Below, piece after piece: positions 24,399 to 32,624 of a stretch of DNA of 32,685 bases. The notes below the pieces were generated by a model, which was given only the letters and a program-made list of their open reading frames with translations, was not told the DNA's origin and did no database searches. The stretch spans positions 1 to 32,685 of the forward strand of contig JAGWNK010000041.1 in the NCBI GenBank assembly GCA_028871345.1, in the 5' to 3' direction. Position 1 is the stretch's first letter, and each line of letters starts with the position of its first letter. Both the position numbers and the translations under genes were made by a program. Origin of the DNA: Alphaproteobacteria bacterium (GTDB taxonomy: Bacteria > Pseudomonadota > Alphaproteobacteria > Micropepsales > Micropepsaceae).

Positions 24399-26120
24399 CT
24401 ATGCAGATTCGGCGCCGCCGAAGCGCTGCCGCCACGCCTCGATCTGCTCATCCGCGATTTTGGCAAACAAGACATCAGGAGGGCGGATAGCAAGCCCCGC
24501 GTCGAGTTGGTCGAGAAACTCCGCCATCGGCCTCGACGGCCACGGGATGACTTCCGGCGCCGGTTGAATGGCGTCATGGATCGCGCGACCCGCCGTGGGC
24601 AGCACGGGCCACGTCAAGTGACCGAACAGATGCACCAAATTGAGTCCCATGCGCACGCCGACAGCGGCCTTCGAGCGGTCTGACTTGATGTGGGTCCAGG
24701 GCGCCGCTCGAGTCAGGTACTCGTTGCCTGCAACCCAGATCGCGCGCAATTCAGCCAAGGCCTTGCGAAACTCCAGGTCCTCGAGGAAGACACTGTATTG
24801 TGCCACATGCTTGTCGAGTTCGGCGATCAGCCCCTCCTCGTCGGAACCGTAAGTCCCCTCGCCCGGCACCCGACCTTCAAATCTTGCCACGCAGAACTTC
24901 GTGACACGGTTGACGAAGTTGCCCAAGACATCGGCCAAGTCCTTGTTCACGACCGACGCAAAATGCTCCCAAGTGAATGAACTGTCCGCGCTCTCGGGTG
25001 CATTTGCCATCAGATACCACCGCCAAAAATCCGCCGGGAGCAGATCAAGAGCCGTATCCATGAATACGCCACGCTTCTGTGACGTCGAAAACTTTCCACC
25101 ATAATACGTGAGCCAATTGAACCCTTTGATCCGGTCAACCAGTTTCCAGTTCTCCCCCGAGCCCAGAATCGTGACGGGAAAGCCGACCGTATGGAACGGC
25201 ACGTTATCTTTGGCCATGAACTCGACGTATCGGACTTCCTTCTGCGACTCCGGGCACCACCAGCGACGCCATTCCGCATCCGCCGCTCCGCGGGAATCGG
25301 ACCACTCCTTGGTTGCGCCGATGTACTCTATCGGCGCATCGAACCAGACATAGAAGACCTTGCCCTTCAGCTTGCCGTCCCCGATATCGTCCGGAACAGG
25401 AACACCCCAATCGAGGTCACGCGTGATGCCGCGGTCCTTCAGCCCTTCGTCGAGCCATTTGCGTGCGATGGACAGCACAAGGTTCGGCCAGTCCTGTTCG
25501 TGGCTTGCGATCCAATCTCGCAGCGGCTCGACAAATTCCGACTGCTTCAGAAACAGATGTGCGCTGTCGCGGATTTCTATCTCTTTCGAGCCGGAAAGCG
25601 CGGACCTGGGATCGATCAGATCCGTCGGGTCCAGCACTCGCGTGCAGTTTTCGCACTGATCGCCGCGCGCCCGGTCGTAGCCGCAATGGGGGCACGTTCC
25701 GATGACATAGCGATCCGGCAGGAAGCGATGCTCCGCATGCGAATAGACCTGCTTGGTTGTCCGGACTTCGAGATGGCTGCGCTGCCACAAGGCGCGTGCG
25801 AAATGCTGGGTCAGCTCCCGGTTCTGCGGGCTGGAGGAGCGCCCGAAATAGTCCCAGGACAAGCCAAATCGGTCGCCGAGCGCTCCTTGAATGGCGTGCT
25901 GCTCACGGCAGTAGGCCGCCACGCCCTGCCCGGCCTCCAAGGCGGCCAGCTCCGCGGGCGTTCCATGCTCGTCCGTGGCACAGATGAAGAGCGTCTCGTC
26001 GCCCTTGGCGCGACGAAACCGGGCGTAAACGTCGGCTGGCAGCATGGAGCCGACCAGATTACCCAAATGTTTAACCCCATTGATGTAAGGAAGAGCGCTT
26101 GTAACCAAATATCGTGTCAT
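24399..26120 (-). CDS. metG: Methionyl-tRNA synthetase
   Basis: MetG charges tRNA-Met with methionine. The 573-residue class I synthetase has the HIGH-like motif as HLGN (18-21), CATDEHGTP (47-55), a zinc knuckle with Cys143, Cys146, Cys156 and Cys159 (CPHCGYDRARGDQCENC) and the KMSKS-like motif as KFSTS (343-347). The anticodon-binding domain follows with NFVNRVTKF. There is no C-terminal tRNA-binding extension. The start is the ATG at 26120 (MTRYLVTSALPYING); a GTG three codons upstream is less likely. It is divergent from the DUF502 gene. Many Rhizobiales carry a second, shorter methionyl-tRNA synthetase elsewhere, so this need not be the only copy. Confidence 0.96.
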   Translation of the reverse strand: MTRYLVTSALPYINGVKHLGNLVGSMLPADVYARFRRAKGDETLFICATDEHGTPAELAALEAGQGVAAYCREQHAIQGALGDRFGLSWDYFGRSSSPQNRELTQHFARALWQRSHLEVRTTKQVYSHAEHRFLPDRYVIGTCPHCGYDRARGDQCENCTRVLDPTDLIDPRSALSGSKEIEIRDSAHLFLKQSEFVEPLRDWIASHEQDWPNLVLSIARKWLDEGLKDRGITRDLDWGVPVPDDIGDGKLKGKVFYVWFDAPIEYIGATKEWSDSRGAADAEWRRWWCPESQKEVRYVEFMAKDNVPFHTVGFPVTILGSGENWKLVDRIKGFNWLTYYGGKFSTSQKRGVFMDTALDLLPADFWRWYLMANAPESADSSFTWEHFASVVNKDLADVLGNFVNRVTKFCVARFEGRVPGEGTYGSDEEGLIAELDKHVAQYSVFLEDLEFRKALAELRAIWVAGNEYLTRAAPWTHIKSDRSKAAVGVRMGLNLVHLFGHLTWPVLPTAGRAIHDAIQPAPEVIPWPSRPMAEFLDQLDAGLAIRPPDVLFAKIADEQIEAWRQRFGGAESA

Positions 26121-26203
26121 GGCTGCCACTGATGGATAGGGTGTCCGGACATTACAGGGACGCGCTTGCCGGTCAAACCTCCCCGGTTGAGGCTCTTTTG
26201 CGC

Positions 26204-26893
26204 ATGGACGCAGGCCCGAATTCGGAGCGGACCCCCTTCTTCCATGCGAACATTCAAGGCAATCTGGTCGCCGGAATCCTCGCCGTTGCGCCGCTGATCG
26301 CCGTCTGGCTGGTGTTCGATTTCTTCCTCAATGCCTTATCGGATGCCGGCCGCCCGCTCGCCGTGGGCCTGACAGAGTTCCTCGACGAGCGCGTCCCCGT
26401 GCTGGCGCCCATTCTCGCAGACCATACCGTGCGTTGGCTGATTGCCGTCATGGCGGCCTTGTTGTCGCTTTACTCCATCGGCGCAATCGCCTCCCGCGTC
26501 ATCGGGCGGCGCATCATCGACCTCTTTGAAAAGATCATTACCCGAATTCCGCTCGTCCAGACCGTCTATTCGGCCGCAAAGAGCCTTACTGACGTTCTGC
26601 GGCAGTCGCCTGGCGGCGCGGAAAGAGTGGTGTTGATCGAATTTCCGCATCCGGGCCTCAAGACACTCGCCTTCGTCATGAGAACGTTCCGCGACGCGGC
26701 GACGGGAGAGGATTTGGCAACGGTGTTCGTGCCCACTGCACCGAACCCGACGACGGGATACCTCGAAATCTTGCCCGTCTCAAAGCTGGTTCCCACCGAC
26801 ATTCCGGCCGAACAAGCCATGGCCATGATCCTGTCAGGCGGTGCCATTGCGCCCAGCCGACTATCCGTGAAAGCGCCCAGCCGCGCCCCATGA
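26204..26893 (+). CDS. DUF502 family membrane protein
   Basis: The 229-residue protein has two hydrophobic segments near its N-terminus (NLVAGILAVAPLIAVWLVFD and WLIAVMAALLSLYSIGAIAS) and then the DUF502 core with IITRIPLVQTVYSAAKSLTD, VVLIEFPHPGLKTLAFVMRT and VFVPTAPNPTTGYLEILP. The family's function is unknown. The frame is open from a GTG at 26114, but that start would overlap the divergent metG start. The ATG at 26204 gives a more typical N-terminus and leaves 83 bases for promoters, with GAGG 11 bases upstream. Intermediate starts (ATG 26132) are possible. A tRNA gene follows 45 bases after its stop. Confidence 0.88.
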   Translation: MDAGPNSERTPFFHANIQGNLVAGILAVAPLIAVWLVFDFFLNALSDAGRPLAVGLTEFLDERVPVLAPILADHTVRWLIAVMAALLSLYSIGAIASRVIGRRIIDLFEKIITRIPLVQTVYSAAKSLTDVLRQSPGGAERVVLIEFPHPGLKTLAFVMRTFRDAATGEDLATVFVPTAPNPTTGYLEILPVSKLVPTDIPAEQAMAMILSGGAIAPSRLSVKAPSRAP

Positions 26894-26938
26894 ACGAGTT
26901 GCGCCAAGCCTGTTGGCGTCGTATTCCCTCTCGCCCGT

Positions 26939-27014
26939 GCCGGCTTAGCTCAGTTGGTAGAGCACGTGATTTGTAATCACGGGGCCGAGGGTTCGAGTCC
27001 CCCAGCCGGCACCA
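26939..27014 (+). tRNA. tRNA-Thr (anticodon TGT), CCA encoded
   Basis: A canonical 76-base cloverleaf. The acceptor arms GCCGGCT and AGCCGGC pair over 7 bases. The D-arm contains AGCTCAGTTGGTAGAGC. The anticodon stem CGTGA/TCACG encloses the loop TTTGTAA with anticodon TGT, reading ACA and related threonine codons. The T-arm has GAGGGTTCGAGTCCCCC. The discriminator base is A, followed by an encoded CCA. It ends 2 bases before the stop of the gene on the opposite strand. Confidence 0.97.
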
Positions 27015-27016
27015 TT

Positions 27017-27829
27017 TCAGAAGCGGTACCAAAGGGCCGTTACAACCCCTTGTTCCGCTACGATACTTTGTCCCAGCGGAGACACAAAACCGCCGACCTG
27101 CAACGACCAGTGCGGCCCGATCTTCCGCACGAACGACAGCTCGATCTTGTGCTGACGGTAAAACGTGTATGGCGGCTTGCCTGCGCCGCCACTGATCGTG
27201 TTGAAGCTCTGAACCATGATCATGGCTTTCGGGCGAATCCAGATGCCTGCCATGACGTCAATGGTCATCTCGTTCGGCCGAGGCCGTGTGATCCAGCGCT
27301 CGGCGACCTCGAAATCGATGAATGCGCTCCGGCGGAGCAGCGTGAAGCTATTTCCGTACAAGAGGCGCAATTCAAATTGGCTTCCGGAGGCCCGGCCGAC
27401 CGAGACCGACATGTCGAAGGCACCGGCGCTCTTGCCGGACGCCTGCAACGACACCTTGCCAAAGCGGGACGACAACAGGAGACGGGCGCCGCCCTCGATG
27501 GCCAGAGCGTGGGCTCGCACCGCCGGTTGTCCGCTGACTTCAGAAACGGCCGACACGTATTCCGGCGCGACAAATATCGTGAACGCATCAGTGAGCCCGT
27601 ACTCCATCCAGTTCTGCACATAGATCTTTTCAAAGTTGATCTTCGCGCTTGCATCGCCATTGCGGTCGAAGCTTCGTGAGGCGCCGCTTTGCGTGACACC
27701 GGATATGACGAGGGCATGCCCCTTTGGCACCATCCAGGCACCCGCATTCGCTGTGCCCGCAGTGAGAAGCGCAGCGAAACAGGCCGCTACGATCTTGCAG
27801 CGTATGGTCGTCCGACAACCACGCCGCAA
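27017..27829 (-). CDS. Secreted protein of unknown function, possible outer-membrane beta-barrel, paired with the GT2 gene
   Basis: The 270-residue product has a signal peptide: a basic start (MRRGCRTTIRCK), a hydrophobic stretch (IVAACFAALLTAGT) and a cleavage-type ANA before GAW. The mature part has many alternating short strands (for example FEKIYVQNWMEYGLTDAFTI, LAIEGGARLLLSS, KVSLQASGK, FELRLLYGNSF) and ends in an aromatic residue (VVTALWYRF), all typical of outer-membrane beta-barrels. Barrel fold is inference. No ATG exists near the N-terminus. The only start compatible with the signal peptide is the TTG at 27829, which overlaps the end of the glycosyltransferase gene by 43 bases. Its stop lies 2 bases from the convergent tRNA gene. 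I do not recognise a family. Confidence 0.7.
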   Translation of the reverse strand: MRRGCRTTIRCKIVAACFAALLTAGTANAGAWMVPKGHALVISGVTQSGASRSFDRNGDASAKINFEKIYVQNWMEYGLTDAFTIFVAPEYVSAVSEVSGQPAVRAHALAIEGGARLLLSSRFGKVSLQASGKSAGAFDMSVSVGRASGSQFELRLLYGNSFTLLRRSAFIDFEVAERWITRPRPNEMTIDVMAGIWIRPKAMIMVQSFNTISGGAGKPPYTFYRQHKIELSFVRKIGPHWSLQVGGFVSPLGQSIVAEQGVVTALWYRF

Positions 27830-29388
27830 ACGCCGTGTGGAGTCTTCTCCCAATGGTGTGCCTTGAAGATCAAATGCCAGACGGCGCGGTACGCCGCCAC
27901 GGAAATGAGAACCCAGTAGGCGATGAAACCCACAGCGACCCAGACCGGACAACGCCGTCCAAAGCCGTTCCTTCCAAGGCCGGCCAGGCTGGCGAGGGCC
28001 ATGTTGGCCGCGAACAATCCCGCGCCCGATGCGCAGGCAAACTCCTCGAGAGACTCCGATCCTTCGGCGTCCCAGGTGCCGACCGACGAAGTCACAAAGG
28101 CGATCCACAGAACCGGGTTCACGAGCGCCGACCAAACCCCGCCGCCGAGAAATGCCAGCATGCACAGTGTGTTTCGCCGATTTCCCGGCATGCAGCGCCG
28201 CCCATGAACGAGGAGCGTTTGCATATAGCCCTTCAGCCAGCGCGTGCGCTGACGCAGCCAAGCGGTAAATTCAATGGGGGCCTCTTCGAAGGTCGTCGAA
28301 TCGAGCATGGAGACCCGATAGCCCAGCCGCGCCAGCCGCATGCCCAGGTCGGCATCCTCGGTCACATTGAAGGGGTCCCAAGCCCCGACATCGCGCAGCG
28401 CCGAAATCCGAAAATGGTTGGATGTACCGCCGAGCGGTATGGGCAGACCTAGTCGATCCAGTCCCTGGAGCAGGATGGTGAACCAGATCTGATAGTCCAA
28501 GGCGAACATCGCGGCGATCCAGCGCTGCCGCGCATTGGTAATCTGCAGCCTCGCCTGCAGGCACGCCGTCTGCGCCGGCTCGTTGCGGAAGCGCATTACG
28601 GCACGACGCAGTTGATCCGGCTCGGGACGATCTTCGGCATCGTAGATGACGACATAGTCGCCCCGTGCGAAATGCAGGGCGTAATTGCAGGCCTTCGGTT
28701 TGGTGCGCGGTTCTCCCCGCGGAACCACAATAATCTCGAATGCACCACCCGACAGGGCAGCAGCGGCCCGCGTCTGCGTATCGTCCTCTTCCAAGACCAG
28801 CAGGATCTGGAGCCTGTCACGCGGATAGTCGAGGCCCGCCAAGGCGTCCACCAGCTCGGCAAGAACATTGGCTTCGTGATAGAGCGGCACAAGCACCGTA
28901 TAGGTCGGCAAATCGCTGTCACGCGGACGCGCGCCATCCCGTATCCTTGCCGGCGTGCGCGCCTGGGCCCACGCCAGCGCCAGGCGGAATATCATGCCAA
29001 GAACGAAGCCGACCGACATGATGACGATCAGCGCCATGCCGACTTGGGAGGGCCGGGCCAGACTGAGCGCGCCGAGCAGAGTGGCCAGGATGACCAGGCC
29101 GGCGGCTTGCGCGGGCGTGAACGTCCGGCGTGCCGACAAGGCTGGCGAACGAAGCCATAACGCATATGTGGCCTCGTGAAGGATGCGTTCACGAAAACGC
29201 TGATCGACTTCGAGTGTGGTCTGCGCGCGTTCCAGTTTCGGCGGGAGTTCGAATCGCCGCGGCCCGTTGCACTGTCCGCTCGTCGAACGCGATTGCCGCC
29301 GGGCCCAGGCCTGTGTCCTGTTCCGCACTGCCCACCTTCCCGAGACCCTGGCCTGGTCCCTGGCGACGCGACGCCCCGGGGGCGCCAC
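27787..29388 (-). CDS. Processive GT2 family glycosyltransferase with membrane helices
   Basis: The protein resembles cellulose-synthase-like enzymes that polymerise and extrude a beta-linked polysaccharide. In the longest form (533 residues from a GTG) the catalytic domain has PTYTVLVPLYHEANVLAELV, EEDD (200-203), YDAED (249-253), the acceptor-site TEDADLG (343-349) and QRTRW (380-384), the D-D-D-QxxRW signature. Two hydrophobic segments precede it (AGLVILATLLGALSL and GMALIVIMSVGFVLGMIF), and more follow (NTLCMLAFLGGGVWSALVNP and the C-terminal WVAVGFIAYWVLIS). The N-terminal 50 residues look atypical and lack a ribosome site, so the true start may be further in. The gene overlaps a secreted-protein gene downstream, suggesting a synthesis-export pair. 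No PilZ domain is seen. Confidence 0.88.
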   Translation of the reverse strand: MAPPGRRVARDQARVSGRWAVRNRTQAWARRQSRSTSGQCNGPRRFELPPKLERAQTTLEVDQRFRERILHEATYALWLRSPALSARRTFTPAQAAGLVILATLLGALSLARPSQVGMALIVIMSVGFVLGMIFRLALAWAQARTPARIRDGARPRDSDLPTYTVLVPLYHEANVLAELVDALAGLDYPRDRLQILLVLEEDDTQTRAAAALSGGAFEIIVVPRGEPRTKPKACNYALHFARGDYVVIYDAEDRPEPDQLRRAVMRFRNEPAQTACLQARLQITNARQRWIAAMFALDYQIWFTILLQGLDRLGLPIPLGGTSNHFRISALRDVGAWDPFNVTEDADLGMRLARLGYRVSMLDSTTFEEAPIEFTAWLRQRTRWLKGYMQTLLVHGRRCMPGNRRNTLCMLAFLGGGVWSALVNPVLWIAFVTSSVGTWDAEGSESLEEFACASGAGLFAANMALASLAGLGRNGFGRRCPVWVAVGFIAYWVLISVAAYRAVWHLIFKAHHWEKTPHGVCGVVVGRPYAARS

Positions 29389-29521
29389 GCCAAGCGGTCA
29401 GGTGCAAACCCCATCGATACCCCGACGGGTTACTGTAAATTCAGTAAGCGTGTACAGTCCATATACAAGCAACCTGTGGTTGTAATACCCGTACTGCTAA
29501 CAGTTTAAGCGGGGAAGGAGT
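29389..29521. promoter_or_regulatory. Gap upstream of the glycosyltransferase with repeated ACTG...CAGT palindromes
   Basis: No gene is seen. The region is AT-richer than its neighbours and holds two inverted repeats with identical arms: ACTG-TAAATT-CAGT (29432-29445) and ACTG-CTAA-CAGT (29493-29504), centred exactly 60 bases apart. A third inverted repeat, TGTA-CAGTCCATA-TACA (29451-29467), lies between. It is probably the promoter of the glycosyltransferase; specific boxes could not be placed. Confidence 0.4.
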
Positions 29522-31816
29522 TCAAAGGGCGGGCCGCACCGCCTTCGACCGTAGCACGCGCCATACTTGCTGCGGCGAGGCCGGCATATCGATGTGGATC
29601 ACACCAAGGGCATCGCAGACGGCGCTCATGACGGCGGGCAGCGCTCCTACGGTCCCGGCTTCCCCGCATCCCTTGGCGCCCAACGAATTGGTGCGGCAGG
29701 GCACCATTTCGTATGCGAACCGAATATCGGGAACATCGTCTGCGCGCGGGATGGCGTAGTCAGCAAAGCTCGCCGTCATGAGCTGCCCGCTGTCCTCGTC
29801 ATAAATACAATTCTCGAGCAGAGCCTGACCCAGACCTTGCGCAACGCCGCCGTGAACCTGGCCTTGAACGATCATGGGATTGACGACGCGTCCGAAGTCA
29901 TCGACGGCATGATACGACACGACGTTCGTCAATCCCGTTTCGGGATCAACTTCGACCTCGCAGACATGGCATCCGTTGGGGAAGGTCGACGCAGTGCCGC
30001 TGAAGGTGGCCTCGCTGTCGAGCCCGCCCTCAAATCCTGGAATCTTTTCGCGGCGCAAGAGGCCGGCGAGCTCCTCCAAGCCAATAGACTGCTCCCCGGC
30101 GCTGAAGCGCCCCGCCCCGTCGACCACATCGAACGTCACGTTTCCGCTGCCGATCTGCAGAACCTGAGCGGCGGCTCCCCTTCCCTTTCGAATGACCTGT
30201 TCCGATGCCAACAGAAGCGCGCCGCCGGCCATGTTAAGCGAACGAGATCCAGCCGTGCCGTCGCCGTTGATCCAATCGGTGTCTCCTTGTTTCACGGAAA
30301 TGGCCGCGAACGGCACGCCGAGACGTTCGCTGACCAGCTGGGCAAAGGCCGTTTCATGACCCTGGCCCGTCGACTGAGTGCCGACCAGAAGCTCGATCCC
30401 ACCGTCCGCGAACCTGATGGCGGCCGGCTCATTTCCGACCGAGAAGGTGATTTCGACGTAATACGCAATACCCAGTCCTCTCAACCTTCCCGCGGCCCGC
30501 GAGAACTCACGGCGTCGGGCGAAGCCGGCGACATCGGCCTTTTCCATCGCGACATCGAATAGCCGGGGAAAATCACCCGAGTCAAACTCAATTCCCTTCC
30601 AATTCTTGAAGGGTAGTTCATCCGATCGTACGAGATTGCGCCGCCTAATCTCGATGCGATCGATGCCCGATTTGGCGGCCGCGGCATCCATCAACCGCTC
30701 GATGAGATAGGCAGCCTCCGGTCGGCCGGCGCCGCGATAGGCGTCGACCGGCGCAGTGTTGGTGAAATACCCTTTCACGCGCGCGTAGACGACAGGCACA
30801 CGATAGACACCGCCGAAGATCCGCCCGCCCGCCAAGGTTGGGATGAATGGCGCATAGAGCGACAAGTATCCTCCCATGTTGGCCGCACCCGTGACCCGCA
30901 GTGCCAGGATCACACCTTCTGAGTCGAGCGCCAACTCGGCGATGCTGCGCGTATCCCGCCCGTGATCGTCGGCGAGAAAGGCCTCGGTCCTGTCTCCGCT
31001 CCAGCGCACCGGCCTGCCGATTGCCTTGGCAGCCACCAGAACCAATGCTTGCTCCGGATAAGGGAAGCCCTTCATCCCGAACCCGCCACCAACGTCCGGC
31101 GTTACGACGCGCACACTCTCCAGCGGAACGCCGAGGACGCGCTGCGCCACGGCCGTGCGCACATTGTCGGCACCCTGTGAGGCAGTGTAGAGCGTGAACT
31201 TGTCCGTTTCCGCGTCATGCAGCCCGATCGCGTTGCGCGTTTCCATCGGGCTGGGCGCCACGCGATTCTGGACAAGCTCGAGGCTGACGCGGCACGCGGC
31301 GCTTTCGAATGCCCGGGCACAGGCCTTTTCGTCGCCGTCCTCCCAGTCGAAGCAGAGATTGCCACTTGTCCCAGGCCAAATCTCGGGTCCTTCCGCAGCA
31401 CGACCAACGCTGCCGACCGCACTCATGGCTTCGTACTCGATGGTCACAAGTTCTGCGGCATCGCTCGCCAGCGCCGCGGTGTCGGCAACGATCATCGCGA
31501 CCGCTTCGCCGGAAAAAGTCACCTTGTCGCCTGCCAGCAACGGCTTCACCGTCTGCCGCGCCCCTCCGATCAACGCTTCGCAGGGCATGGCTCCCAGCGA
31601 TGCAATATCGGCGTGGGTGAGAACCGCAATGACGCCCGGGGCAGACCGCGCCCCCTGTACATTCACCGCGCGGATACGGGCGTGCGGATAAGGCGAACGC
31701 ACGAATACCGCATATGTCTCGCCGGAAAACCGCAGATCGTCGGTGTAGCGGCCACACCCGGTGATGAAGCGCTTGTCTTCCGTCCTGCAAACCGGTTGTC
31801 CAATTCCAAACTTCAT
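29522..31816 (-). CDS. Molybdenum hydroxylase large subunit (xanthine dehydrogenase/CoxL family)
   Basis: The 764-residue protein binds the molybdopterin cofactor and oxidises an aldehyde, purine or other heterocycle. It begins with the family N-terminus MKFGIGQPVCRTEDKRFITG. Cofactor motifs are VGGGFGMKG (242-250), AYRGAGRPEAAYLIERLMDA (from 359) and KGCGEAG with the catalytic glutamate (Glu719). The AYRGAGR form lacks the cysteine of true carbon monoxide dehydrogenases, so it is not a form I CO dehydrogenase. The usual partners, a 2Fe-2S small subunit and an FAD medium subunit, are not in the window; they may lie upstream beyond the right edge. It starts with ATG 7 bases after the class II aldolase-like gene, pointing to one operon. 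Confidence 0.94.
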   Translation of the reverse strand: MKFGIGQPVCRTEDKRFITGCGRYTDDLRFSGETYAVFVRSPYPHARIRAVNVQGARSAPGVIAVLTHADIASLGAMPCEALIGGARQTVKPLLAGDKVTFSGEAVAMIVADTAALASDAAELVTIEYEAMSAVGSVGRAAEGPEIWPGTSGNLCFDWEDGDEKACARAFESAACRVSLELVQNRVAPSPMETRNAIGLHDAETDKFTLYTASQGADNVRTAVAQRVLGVPLESVRVVTPDVGGGFGMKGFPYPEQALVLVAAKAIGRPVRWSGDRTEAFLADDHGRDTRSIAELALDSEGVILALRVTGAANMGGYLSLYAPFIPTLAGGRIFGGVYRVPVVYARVKGYFTNTAPVDAYRGAGRPEAAYLIERLMDAAAAKSGIDRIEIRRRNLVRSDELPFKNWKGIEFDSGDFPRLFDVAMEKADVAGFARRREFSRAAGRLRGLGIAYYVEITFSVGNEPAAIRFADGGIELLVGTQSTGQGHETAFAQLVSERLGVPFAAISVKQGDTDWINGDGTAGSRSLNMAGGALLLASEQVIRKGRGAAAQVLQIGSGNVTFDVVDGAGRFSAGEQSIGLEELAGLLRREKIPGFEGGLDSEATFSGTASTFPNGCHVCEVEVDPETGLTNVVSYHAVDDFGRVVNPMIVQGQVHGGVAQGLGQALLENCIYDEDSGQLMTASFADYAIPRADDVPDIRFAYEMVPCRTNSLGAKGCGEAGTVGALPAVMSAVCDALGVIHIDMPASPQQVWRVLRSKAVRPAL

Positions 31817-31823
31817 GACTGGC

Positions 31824-32624
31824 TCAATTGCGATAGCTGGAATCCGTCCGATCGAGTTTCCGCAGGAGGGCCGGCCACGCCAATCCGCCGATCAGGCCTT
31901 CGAACGCCATGGCGGCCTGGTTCGCCGTCTTGTCGGCGACGCCCTGGTTGGGCCAGTTCGGCTTGGCCCCCGCCAGAGCCCGCACCTGGATCGAACAGGC
32001 ACGTTCCAGAAAGTAGATGCGCGAAAACGCGTCTGCACAGGTTCGTCCGAGCGCAAGCGTCCCGTGGTTGCGCAGAATCATCAGATGTTTCCGGGACCCG
32101 AGATCCTGAACCAGCCGCTCACGCTCGGAAAGGTCGAGCGCTATGCCTTCATAGTCGTGATAGGCGACGTCGCCCGATACCATCATGGCATGCTGATCCA
32201 GCGGCAGGAGGCCCTCCGACTGTGCCGACACCGCAATTCCATCGACCGTGTGAAGATGGACTATGCACTGCGCATCCTCCCGCTGCATGTGAAGCGCGCT
32301 ATGGATCGTAAAACCCGCAGGGTTCACCGGATACGGGGTATCCACGACTTTGTTGCCGTCGACGTCGATCTTCACGAGGCTCGACGCCGTGATCTCTTCG
32401 AACAGGAGGCCATAGGGATTGATGAGAAAGTGGTGGTCGCTACCGGGGACACGCGCCGAAATGTGCGTGAAGATCATGTCGTCCCAGCCATACATCGCAA
32501 CGAGTCGGTAAGTCGCGGCCAGATCGACCCGCAATTTCCATTCATCGCGGTCGACGGAGTCCTTCAGCGACGCGATCGAATCGGCGGCAGGTCCCGGCCT
32601 CTCGAATTGCGCTCGAAGATCCAT
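31824..32624 (-). CDS. Class II aldolase/adducin family protein
   Basis: The 266-residue protein has the class II aldolase fold: LAATYRLVAMYGWDDMIFTH, ISARVPGSDHHFLINPYGLL, the zinc-binding HLH in CIVHLHTVDGIAVSA, and NHGTLALG with the third zinc-type histidine. Members split or decarboxylate sugar-phosphate-like and 2-keto acids; many from this branch have no known substrate. I chose the ATG at 32624, preceded by GGGAGAG with an 8-base spacing, an excellent ribosome site. The longer upstream frame is unlikely. It is followed after 7 bases by the molybdenum hydroxylase large subunit, so the two probably act on one compound. The gene before it, if any, lies outside the window. Confidence 0.93.
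   Translation of the reverse strand: MDLRAQFERPGPAADSIASLKDSVDRDEWKLRVDLAATYRLVAMYGWDDMIFTHISARVPGSDHHFLINPYGLLFEEITASSLVKIDVDGNKVVDTPYPVNPAGFTIHSALHMQREDAQCIVHLHTVDGIAVSAQSEGLLPLDQHAMMVSGDVAYHDYEGIALDLSERERLVQDLGSRKHLMILRNHGTLALGRTCADAFSRIYFLERACSIQVRALAGAKPNWPNQGVADKTANQAAMAFEGLIGGLAWPALLRKLDRTDSSYRN

Noticed and set aside
25191..26132. Plus-strand frame of 313 codons antisense to metG
   Set aside because: No recognisable motif, and metG on the other strand is intact with all signature motifs.
29567..30562. Plus-strand frame of 331 codons antisense to the molybdenum hydroxylase gene
   Set aside because: The minus-strand gene is complete with its cofactor motifs; the antisense translation has no domain pattern.
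31217..32311. Plus-strand frame of 364 codons spanning the junction of the hydroxylase and aldolase-like genes
   Set aside because: It crosses two well-supported genes and encodes a Pro/Arg-rich sequence with no family likeness.
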